The translations under genes and the position numbers were made by a program. Shown here piece after piece: positions 6,542 to 12,733 of a stretch of 12,733 nt of DNA. The notes beneath the pieces were generated by a model. It searched no databases and was not told the origin of the DNA. It worked only from the letters and a program-made list of their open reading frames with translations. The stretch is from Oscillospiraceae bacterium (lineage in GTDB: Bacteria > Bacillota > Clostridia > Oscillospirales > Ruminococcaceae), in assembly GCA_900762805.1 (NCBI GenBank), contig CAAFHY010000217.1, forward strand, positions 1 through 12,733. The letters are read 5' to 3'. Each line of letters opens with the position of its first letter. Within the stretch, counting starts at the first letter, position 1.

Positions 6542-6916
6542 GCTGCTGTTCCCCTTTCCTTGCTGTTTTTTGCATCGCGGGCCGCTCCGGCGAGCTGCCC
6601 ACTGTAAACAGTTTAGCGCAAAAGCATGTCGGCTTCTGTCAGTTCCCGTCGAGCGGCTGATGCTTTTTTGCGAAAAGCGGGGACGGCAAGGCTCTCTTCC
6701 CTGTCCGGTCGAGCATGGGAGCGTATCCATCGGGCAGCTTGCTCATCTCACGGGCGTTTTAAGCAAAATATCTTTGCCGTCGCGCTGTTCGGCCGGCCAA
6801 GTAAATACTCTGCGCCCCAGCCTTCCCCGAATAAGACTCCTCTCTCATTCGGGTAAAAATACAGGCAGAAGCAAAGCCGTCCGCCAAGGCAGGCGGCCAA
6901 GGCAGAGGGCCTTTTC
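6542..6916. other. Intergenic region between birA and the XRE regulator
   Basis: No gene seen. It contains a 10-bp direct repeat GCCAAGGCAG at 6883-6892 and 6896-6905, and a wide inverted repeat CCCGAAT/ATTCGGG at about 6828-6855. Other dyads are GCAAAATATCTTTGC at 6763-6777 and ACTGTAAACAGT at 6601-6612. CGCAAAAGCAT near 6617-6627 faces ATGCTTTTTTGCG near 6659-6671. I found no strong minus-strand terminator for birA and no clear promoter for the regulator. Confidence 0.45.
6601..6612. promoter_or_regulatory. Short dyad upstream of the XRE gene (candidate operator)
   Basis: ACTGTAAACAGT is a perfect 5-2-5 inverted repeat 60 bases upstream of the regulator's start codon. Small XRE proteins commonly bind short dyads in front of their own gene. 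No promoter can be confidently placed around it, so the role is speculative. Confidence 0.3.
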
Positions 6917-7675
6917 TCAGCCCTCCCGATCCCACTCGACCGAAATGTCGTTGCTTGAAAGGGTAATCTGCTCGCCGCCGCAGTCGGCCACAAGGCAGCC
7001 GCAGCTGTCGATGTCGGCAGCGACGCCCTCCCGCAGGCGGCCCGCATACGGAAAGCGGATGCGCCGCCCCAGCAGCAGATTATGGCGGCGGTACTCCCCG
7101 ACCAGCTGTTCGGGCGGCAGCGCAAAGCAGTCGAAAAGCGCCCGCAGCACGCAGGCGACCACACGCTCATACGGCACGTCGGCGGCGGCAAACTCCCCCA
7201 CCGCGCCGGCATAGGGCAGCTCCGGCGGAAAGGCTCTGACCGCCAGATTGATGCCGATGCCGACGATCAGCCCGCTTGGCCGGCCGTCTGTGCCCGACAG
7301 CAGCTCGGTCAGGATCCCGCAGACCTTTTTGTTGTGTATATAGATGTCGTTGACCCACTTGATGCGCGCCGGCACGCCAAACAGAGAGGCCAGAGCGCGG
7401 CGCACAGCGACAGCGGCGACCACGGTGACCAGCGGCAGCTCGGCAGGAAACCGGTCGGGCTTGAGCGCCAGCGAAAAATAAACTCCGCCGCCGGGCGAGG
7501 CAAAGCTGCGCCCCTGCCGGCCGCGGCCGGCTGTCTGCCTGTCGGCTGTGACGATGAAGCTCCCGGCCCGTTCGGCAAAGACGCGGCGGGCATAGCTGTT
7601 GGTGGAATCGAGCTGATCAAAGCATTCGACCGCGAGCGGCGCAAGCTGCGCGGCCAGCCATTCCCGGTCAAGCAT
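6917..7675 (-). CDS. birA: Biotin-[acetyl-CoA carboxylase] ligase, monofunctional
   Basis: Biotin-protein ligase activates biotin with ATP and attaches it to a lysine of biotin carboxyl carrier domains. The 252-residue protein has the biotin/ATP loop GRGRQGRSF at residues 50-58, KWVND at 106-110, the following KKVCGIL with its conserved lysine, and GIGINL at 139-144. A small SH3-like C-terminal domain follows. It starts directly with the catalytic domain and has no N-terminal winged helix, so unlike the E. coli or B. subtilis BirA it should not act as a biotin-operon repressor. The ATG lies inside the last codons of the HAD gene (8-base overlap) without a good ribosome binding site, so translation probably depends on coupling. 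It is the last gene of the housekeeping operon. Confidence 0.9.
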   Translation of the reverse strand: MLDREWLAAQLAPLAVECFDQLDSTNSYARRVFAERAGSFIVTADRQTAGRGRQGRSFASPGGGVYFSLALKPDRFPAELPLVTVVAAVAVRRALASLFGVPARIKWVNDIYIHNKKVCGILTELLSGTDGRPSGLIVGIGINLAVRAFPPELPYAGAVGEFAAADVPYERVVACVLRALFDCFALPPEQLVGEYRRHNLLLGRRIRFPYAGRLREGVAADIDSCGCLVADCGGEQITLSSNDISVEWDREG

Positions 7676-8507
7676 GGCTGCCGGTCAGGTGATAATGCGC
7701 CTCGACCCGCCCGATGAATTCTGCAAGGCCGCCCATGCCGCATTCGGCCACAACGACGGCGGCGGCCTGCTTTGCCCCGACGCAGGCTTTGCCGACGGCG
7801 CCGGCAAAGCCGGCGTATTGCAGCAGGGCCGTGTCCTCCGGCCCGTTGCCGATGGCGGCTATCTGCTGCGGCAGAAGCTGCAGCCGCGCCGCCAGCTCAA
7901 CGGCAGCCGACCGCTTGTTGTCTGCCCCGGCACCGATATCCAGTCCGTTGGGGTCGGTGCGCAGTGCCTCCAGCCCGTTATAGTCCGCGCCCTCCTTGGT
8001 CAGCTCGGCCAAAAGGCTCTCGGCGCGATCGATGCTTTCCTCCGGGCCGCACAGACGCAGCTTATAGACCGGCCCCGAAACAAAAGCGGCGTCGGTCACG
8101 GTATAGGAGGTGTGGTCGGCATGGTGCTCAGCGGCCGAGCAGGCGTTGATGCGCAGAATGGAGCAGCTGTTCTCGCCGTAGAGCTCCACCGCCAGCTGAG
8201 GCAGCTTGCTGCCGAGCAGGGCGGCCAACGGATGCCAGTCGGCGCCGATCGGCCGCTTTTTATAAAACTTGCCTGAAGCAAAATCGTAGATAACAGCGCC
8301 GCCCAGCAGGATGGCCGGGGCCGACAGCGGGATCCAGTCGAGAAAGCGCCCGACCGATTCGGCGCTGCGGTCAGTCGCAACGGTAAACCGGCCGCCGCGG
8401 CCCACAAACCGCTCAACAGCCTCCAGATTCTTTCCGGGAACACCGAAGCCCTTTTCCAGCATGGTGCCGTCCACATCGGAAATCAGCAGAATATCCTTGT
8501 AGTTCAC
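7668..8507 (-). CDS. Cof-type HAD-superfamily phosphatase
   Basis: This 279-residue protein resembles the Cof/type IIB haloacid dehalogenase phosphatases, which dephosphorylate sugar phosphates, flavin precursors and similar metabolites. Motif I is DVDGT with Asp11 and Asp13, and motif II is VATDRS around residue 45. The cap lies at roughly 85-185, and motif III Lys198 sits in ADNKRSA. Motif IV reads IGNGPEDTA at 219-227 instead of the usual GDxxND, so the first magnesium-binding Asp is Asn while Asp225 remains. Activity may be altered. The start is GTG at 8507: its GTGA overlaps the stop of the pseudouridine synthase and GGGAG precedes it. birA starts inside its end. It is a typical passenger in such operons, and its substrate cannot be predicted. 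Confidence 0.85.
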   Translation of the reverse strand: MNYKDILLISDVDGTMLEKGFGVPGKNLEAVERFVGRGGRFTVATDRSAESVGRFLDWIPLSAPAILLGGAVIYDFASGKFYKKRPIGADWHPLAALLGSKLPQLAVELYGENSCSILRINACSAAEHHADHTSYTVTDAAFVSGPVYKLRLCGPEESIDRAESLLAELTKEGADYNGLEALRTDPNGLDIGAGADNKRSAAVELAARLQLLPQQIAAIGNGPEDTALLQYAGFAGAVGKACVGAKQAAAVVVAECGMGGLAEFIGRVEAHYHLTGSHA

Positions 8508-9430
8508 TCGTAACGCTCCCTTAGTTGATCGGTAAAATCGCTAAAATACCCCGGCAGCGGGGCGGAAAATTCCATATACTGCCCTGTGGCGGGATGGACA
8601 AAGCCCAGCACCCCGGCGTGCAGGCACTGACCGCCGAGTGCCGGCGTGTCGGGCGGGCCGTACAAGGGGTCGCCCGCAATGGGGTGCCCCACCGAGGCGA
8701 GATGCACGCGGATCTGGTGGGTGCGGCCCGTTTTGAGCTGGCAGGCGATCTGCGTAAAGCCGTTGAACCATCGGGTCGGCGTCACAAAGGTACAGGCGTA
8801 TTTGGCATTCTTTTCGGTGACGCAGTATTTGACACGGTCGTGGGGGCTGCGGCCGATGGGGCGCTCTATCGTGACCGGCCCGGCGATATGCCCGTGAGCC
8901 ACGGCAAAGTAACGGCGGGTGACGCTGTGCTCGGCGATCTGCCGCGCCAGCTCGGTGTGCGCCGCGTTGGTTTTGGCCACCACCAGCAGCCCGCTGGTGT
9001 CCTTGTCGATACGGTGGACGATGCCGGGGCGCAGCACCCCGTTGATGCCGGAAAGCGAGCTGCCGCAATGCCACAGCAGGGCGTTGACCAGTGTGCCGTC
9101 GGGGCTTCCGGGGGCGGGATGCACCACCATGCCGCGCGCCTTGTTGACGACCAGCAGCTGATCGTCCTCATACACGATATCGAGCGGGATGCTCTGCGGG
9201 GCCGCCTCCAGCTCGCGGGGCGGCTCAAAGCTGAGCGTCACCTGTTCGTCGCCGCGCAGGCGGTAGCTTTTGCCGGCGGCGGCGCCATCGACGGCGGCGG
9301 CCCCTCTTTCGATCAGACCGGCCAGATAGCTCCGGGAAACACTCTCCCCCGCCCGCTCGCACTGTTCGGCCAGAAAGCGGTCGAGCCGCTTGCCGGCGTC
9401 AGCCGGGGCTGCGGCAAAGGTGCGCATCAT
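8504..9430 (-). CDS. RluA-family pseudouridine synthase
   Basis: This 308-residue enzyme isomerises uridine to pseudouridine in RNA, most likely in 23S rRNA as RluD does. Residues 14-70 form an S4 RNA-binding domain. The catalytic domain carries LLVVNKARGMVVHPA (92-106) and HRIDKDTSGLL (139-149), where Asp142 is the expected catalytic residue. The later KTGRTHQIRVHLA and HPIAGDPLYG motifs are also present. Length and domain order match the RluD/RluC group of Firmicutes, often annotated YlyB when next to lspA. Its ATG overlaps the lspA stop as ATGA, a pairing seen widely in Firmicutes. Its own TGA overlaps the GTG start of the HAD gene. I cannot tell the exact uridine targets. Confidence 0.93.
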   Translation of the reverse strand: MMRTFAAAPADAGKRLDRFLAEQCERAGESVSRSYLAGLIERGAAAVDGAAAGKSYRLRGDEQVTLSFEPPRELEAAPQSIPLDIVYEDDQLLVVNKARGMVVHPAPGSPDGTLVNALLWHCGSSLSGINGVLRPGIVHRIDKDTSGLLVVAKTNAAHTELARQIAEHSVTRRYFAVAHGHIAGPVTIERPIGRSPHDRVKYCVTEKNAKYACTFVTPTRWFNGFTQIACQLKTGRTHQIRVHLASVGHPIAGDPLYGPPDTPALGGQCLHAGVLGFVHPATGQYMEFSAPLPGYFSDFTDQLRERYE

Positions 9431-10044
9431 CGGGCACGGCCCGCCGGGTCGGCGGCGTCCTTCGGCTGTGCGGAAGGCGCAGGTTCCCCGGTGACATCGG
9501 AGACATTATCGGCCGGGCGAACCGCGGCGGCCGCGTCGGCGCCCCCATCTGCCGGCAGGGCTGCCGGACTATCCGCTCCGTCTGCTTTCCGCTGCTTTTT
9601 CAGCTTGGCCTGTCGGTAATCATTGACCAGAATGGCGCCGACGAACAGGAAGCAGCCGACATTGACCAGAATATCGGCAAGATTGAAGATGGCAAAGTCA
9701 ACAAACAGCGGCTCGATATAATCGACGACGAAGCCGTCGCGCACACGGTCGATGAGGTTCCCGATGCCGCCGGCAATGATCATGACAAGGCTGATGCGTT
9801 CAAGGCGGCTTTTCGTGCGGAACAGCAGCACCACCAGCAGCAGCATCAGCAGGCTGGTGACGATGATGAGCAGCGTCTGCCGGCCGCTGAGCAGCCCAAA
9901 CGCCATGCCGCGGTTTTCAATATAGTGCAGCTGAACGACGCCGGGGATCAGCACGATCGGCCCGCCGGCCAGCAGCCGGGCCATCCACAGCTTGAGCAGC
10001 CGGTCGGCCGCCACCATCAGTGCGATGGCAATGATATAGAGCAT
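9427..10044 (-). CDS. lspA: Lipoprotein signal peptidase II with long C-terminal tail
   Basis: LspA is the membrane aspartyl protease that cleaves the signal peptide of diacylglyceryl-modified prolipoproteins. The 205-residue product begins with a hydrophobic helix (LYIIAIALMVAADRLLKLW). It contains YIENRGMAFGLLSG, GGIGNLIDRVRDGFVVDYIEP with one catalytic Asp, and FNLADILVNVG with the other; four membrane segments are expected. The start at 10044 is supported by GGAGGGAG upstream. The last 50 or so residues, after KLKKQRK, are rich in Ala, Pro, Asp and Gly. They look disordered and exceed the usual length of 150-170 residues. The rluA-family gene follows with an ATGA overlap. A terminator hairpin lies just before the ribosome binding site. 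Confidence 0.95.
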   Translation of the reverse strand: MLYIIAIALMVAADRLLKLWMARLLAGGPIVLIPGVVQLHYIENRGMAFGLLSGRQTLLIIVTSLLMLLLVVLLFRTKSRLERISLVMIIAGGIGNLIDRVRDGFVVDYIEPLFVDFAIFNLADILVNVGCFLFVGAILVNDYRQAKLKKQRKADGADSPAALPADGGADAAAAVRPADNVSDVTGEPAPSAQPKDAADPAGRAR

Positions 10045-10063
10045 AAGTCTCCCTCCGCTGGAT

Positions 10064-10097
10064 AAAAACGGGCGCGCCAAAGCCATTGACGCGCCCG
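10064..10097 (-). terminator. Intrinsic terminator between ileS and lspA
   Basis: On the minus strand CGGGCGCG (10097-10090) pairs with CGCGCCCG (10076-10069) across a 13-base loop, and TTTTT follows at once. It lies 13 bases after the ileS stop and about 20 bases before the lspA start. It can end ileS mRNA, yet leaves no room for a promoter between itself and lspA, so partial readthrough or a promoter inside ileS must supply lspA. Confidence 0.78.
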
Positions 10098-10109
10098 CAC
10101 AGGATAGCT

Positions 10110-12733
10110 TTATTTGGATTCGATGATGGCGGCGCAGCGGGCGCAGAGCGTGGGATGCGCCGGATGGCTGCCGACGGTGTCGGTCCGTGTCCAGCAGCGC
10201 TCGCACTTTTCGCCGGCGGCGCGCTCAACGGTGACCGACAGGCCCTCCAGCTCGGTCCGGAAGCTGCCCTCGCCGTTCAGAACGGCCAGCTCCGATACGA
10301 TCAGAATGGTGCGAAGCTGCTCGGCATGGCTTTCGGCAAAGTCAGCCAGCTCACCGCCGGCAAACAGTGTCACCTTGGCCTCCAGCGAAGCGCCGATGAC
10401 CTTGGCGGCGCGCGCCTCCTCAAGCGCTTTCTGCGCCTCGGCCCGGATAGCCAGCAGGCGCTTCCAGTCGTCGCGCTCGGCATCGGTAAAGCCAAACTCG
10501 GTGACGGCCGGCATATCGTTGAGCATGACCGATTCGCCGTTCAGCGCCTCGGACCGGGGCACATATTTCCAGATCTCCTCCGCTGTAAAGGCCAGAATGG
10601 GCGCCAGCATCCGGGTCAGCGCCGTCAGCACCGTGTACATGACGGTCTGCGCGCTCCGGCGGGCCGGTGAATCCTCCTTTTCAACATAGAGGCGGTCCTT
10701 GACGACATCCATGTAGAAGTTGGACATGGTAACGACGCAGAAGTTGTAGAGCGCCTGGTAGACGCCATGGAACTCGTATTCGTCGTAGTCCTTCATGACC
10801 TCGCCGATGACGCTGTTGAGACGGTCGAGCACATAGCGGTCGATATCGAGAAGCTGCTCGACCGGCACGCTGTCGCGGTCGGGCTCGAAGCCGTCCAGAT
10901 TGCCCAGCAGGAAGCGGGCGGTATTACGGATCTTCCGGTAAGCCTCGGAAAGCTGCTTGAGGATATCCTTGCTGATGCGGACATCGGCCTGATAATCAGA
11001 CGAGGCGACCCACAGACGCAGGATATCGGCTCCGTACTGCTTCTCGACCTCCTCCGGCTCGACACCGTTGCCCAGCGACTTGGACATCTTGTGGCCTTCG
11101 CCGTCAACCGTCCAGCCGTGGCTGAGGACAGCGCGGTAGGGGGCCTTTCCGGTAACGGCGACTGAGGTCAGCAGCGACGACTGGAACCAGCCGCGGTACT
11201 GGTCTCCGCCCTCCATATAAAGATCGCAGGGCCACGAAAGGTCCTTCCAGTTGTTGAGAACGGCAAAATGCGACGTGCCGGAATCAAACCAGACGTCCAT
11301 GATGTTGTTGTCCTTGGTAAATTCGGTGCCGCCGCACTCGCAGCAGTAGCCCTCCGGCAGGATCTCCTCCGCCGTATACTTGAACCATGCATCGGAGCCC
11401 TCCCGGCGGAACAGCTCGGAAACAGCCTCGACGATGGCGTCGTCACAGTGATACTTGCCGCACTTTTTGCAGTAGAACACGGGGATGGGCACGCCCCAGA
11501 CGCGCTGACGCGAAATGCACCAGTCCTTACGGTCGCGCACCATGCCGGTAATGCGGTCGTGGCCCCAGGACGGCGTCCACTTGACCTGATCGATGGCCTG
11601 ACAGGTTTCATCCTTGAAATCATCGACCGAACAGAACCACTGTTCGGTGGCGCGGAAAAGGATGGGCTTCTTGCAGCGCCAGCAATGCGGATACTGGTGG
11701 ACGATGCGCTTGGTGGCCAGCAGATGGCCGCTGGCGCGGATATGCTCGGCGATGGCGGCGTTGGCCTCATCGGTGGTCAGCCCCTCGAACGGGGCGCCGG
11801 CCTCAGCCGTCATGCGGCCGTGGTCGTCAACGGGGACAACGATCGGCAGCTCCGGGTAATGGTTGACGCAGACATCAAAGTCCTCGACGCCGTGGCCGGG
11901 CGCAGTATGGACGCAGCCGGTGCCTCCCTCCAGCGTAACATGGTCGCCCAGGATGACCTCGGACCTGCGGGGCAGGAAGGGATGCTGCACCCAGCAGCGC
12001 TCAAAGTCGCGGCCGGGCAGCGTGGCGACCGTCTCATACGAAGCAGCGCCGATGGCCTCCATCGAAGCGGCCTGAAGCTCCTTGGCTACGATATAGTATT
12101 CGTCGCCCACGCGGGTGACGGCATATTCGAGATCGGGGCCGAGGCAGATGGCAACGTTGGCCGGCAGCGTCCATGTTGTGGTAGTCCAGATGATGAACCA
12201 GCAGTGGTCGAGCGGCAGACCGAGGCGGGCAAAGACGCCGTTGTCATCGGTCGTCTGAAAGCGGACATAGATGGAATCGCAGGGATCGTCGGCATACTCG
12301 ATCTCGGCCTCAGCCAGCGCCGTAACACAGTCGGGGCACCAGTAGACCGCCTTCTGGCCCTTGTAAATGTAGCCCTTCTTGAACATTTCGCCGAAGACCC
12401 GTATCTGGCAGGCCTCGAATTCGGGGCGCAGCGTGAGATAGGGATTTTCCCACTCGCCCAATACGCCGAGGCGCTTGAACTGGCCGCGCTGATAATCGAC
12501 ATAGTGCAGCGCATAGTCGCGGCAGACAGCGCGAATCTCCAGATCGGAAAAATCCTTTTTCTCGCTGGCGATCTTTTTCATGGCCTTCAGCTCGATGGGC
12601 AGGCCGTGCGTGTCCCAGCCGGGGACATACGGCGCCTTGAAGCCGGCCATATTTTTGTAGCGGACGATGAAATCCTTGATGATCTTGTTCATGGCGGTGC
12701 CGATGTGGATGCCGTTGTTGGCATACGGCGGCC
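10110..12733 (-). CDS. ileS: Isoleucyl-tRNA synthetase, N-terminus cut by window edge
   Basis: IleRS charges tRNA-Ile with isoleucine and hydrolyses mischarged valine. About 873 residues are visible; the first 50 or so lie beyond the window. The frame opens with [16 protein letters not shown], the site of the class I HIGH signature, here reading [14 protein letters not shown] follows. The CP1 editing domain shows [16 protein letters not shown] and [33 protein letters not shown] and [12 protein letters not shown] precede KMSKS (11076-11090). The C-terminal zinc module has CERCW and CARC. The layout is that of the normal bacterial IleRS rather than a eukaryote-like mupirocin-resistant type, though I judge this only by eye. 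In Firmicutes ileS is usually controlled by a T-box leader, which would lie outside the window. Confidence 0.97.
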   Translation of the reverse strand, partial: PPYANNGIHIGTAMNKIIKDFIVRYKNMAGFKAPYVPGWDTHGLPIELKAMKKIASEKKDFSDLEIRAVCRDYALHYVDYQRGQFKRLGVLGEWENPYLTLRPEFEACQIRVFGEMFKKGYIYKGQKAVYWCPDCVTALAEAEIEYADDPCDSIYVRFQTTDDNGVFARLGLPLDHCWFIIWTTTTWTLPANVAICLGPDLEYAVTRVGDEYYIVAKELQAASMEAIGAASYETVATLPGRDFERCWVQHPFLPRRSEVILGDHVTLEGGTGCVHTAPGHGVEDFDVCVNHYPELPIVVPVDDHGRMTAEAGAPFEGLTTDEANAAIAEHIRASGHLLATKRIVHQYPHCWRCKKPILFRATEQWFCSVDDFKDETCQAIDQVKWTPSWGHDRITGMVRDRKDWCISRQRVWGVPIPVFYCKKCGKYHCDDAIVEAVSELFRREGSDAWFKYTAEEILPEGYCCECGGTEFTKDNNIMDVWFDSGTSHFAVLNNWKDLSWPCDLYMEGGDQYRGWFQSSLLTSVAVTGKAPYRAVLSHGWTVDGEGHKMSKSLGNGVEPEEVEKQYGADILRLWVASSDYQADVRISKDILKQLSEAYRKIRNTARFLLGNLDGFEPDRDSVPVEQLLDIDRYVLDRLNSVIGEVMKDYDEYEFHGVYQALYNFCVVTMSNFYMDVVKDRLYVEKEDSPARRSAQTVMYTVLTALTRMLAPILAFTAEEIWKYVPRSEALNGESVMLNDMPAVTEFGFTDAERDDWKRLLAIRAEAQKALEEARAAKVIGASLEAKVTLFAGGELADFAESHAEQLRTILIVSELAVLNGEGSFRTELEGLSVTVERAAGEKCERCWTRTDTVGSHPAHPTLCARCAAIIESK

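Noticed and set aside
8525..9619. Plus-strand open frame of about 360 codons
   Set aside because: Antisense shadow of the pseudouridine synthase and lspA tail, both of which carry family motifs on the minus strand.

Overview
The window looks like a chromosomal stretch from a GC-rich anaerobic Firmicute, probably of the class Clostridia (Oscillospiraceae-like). This is inferred from the housekeeping order ileS-lspA-rluA family-HAD-birA, the strong AGGAGG-type ribosome binding sites, and the radical SAM and thiazoline-hydrolase-like families. I cannot name a species. Every gene I can support lies on the minus strand, so transcription runs from right to left. I found no tRNA, rRNA, CRISPR array, insertion sequence or phage gene.

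Right block (6917-12733), housekeeping: a 5'-truncated isoleucyl-tRNA synthetase, lipoprotein signal peptidase II, an RluA-family pseudouridine synthase, a Cof-type HAD phosphatase with an altered motif IV, and a biotin-protein ligase without a DNA-binding domain. From lspA to birA each start overlaps the previous stop (4, 4 and 8 bases), so these four are almost certainly one translationally coupled operon. A good intrinsic terminator sits between ileS and the lspA ribosome binding site.

Middle block (2991-6541), accessory: a 75-residue XRE-type regulator, a radical SAM protein, an out-of-frame C-terminal segment (either a frameshifted end of the radical SAM gene or a remnant of a TetR-like regulator), an LCM-family SAM methyltransferase, and a protein of the L-2-amino-thiazoline-4-carboxylate hydrolase family. 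The block closes with a strong terminator at 2991-3019. This is the least conventional part of the window and may be a small uncharacterised modification or degradation pathway.

Left block (159-2843): a recognisable promoter drives a proline-iminopeptidase-like alpha/beta hydrolase coupled by an ATGA overlap to a GPH-family sugar:cation symporter. The symporter reading frame is broken by what looks like one missing base. A perfect hairpin terminator follows at 159-185. The hydrolase and transporter probably form a two-gene uptake and breakdown unit. The symporter break, and possibly the radical SAM break, may be real decay or single-base sequence errors.
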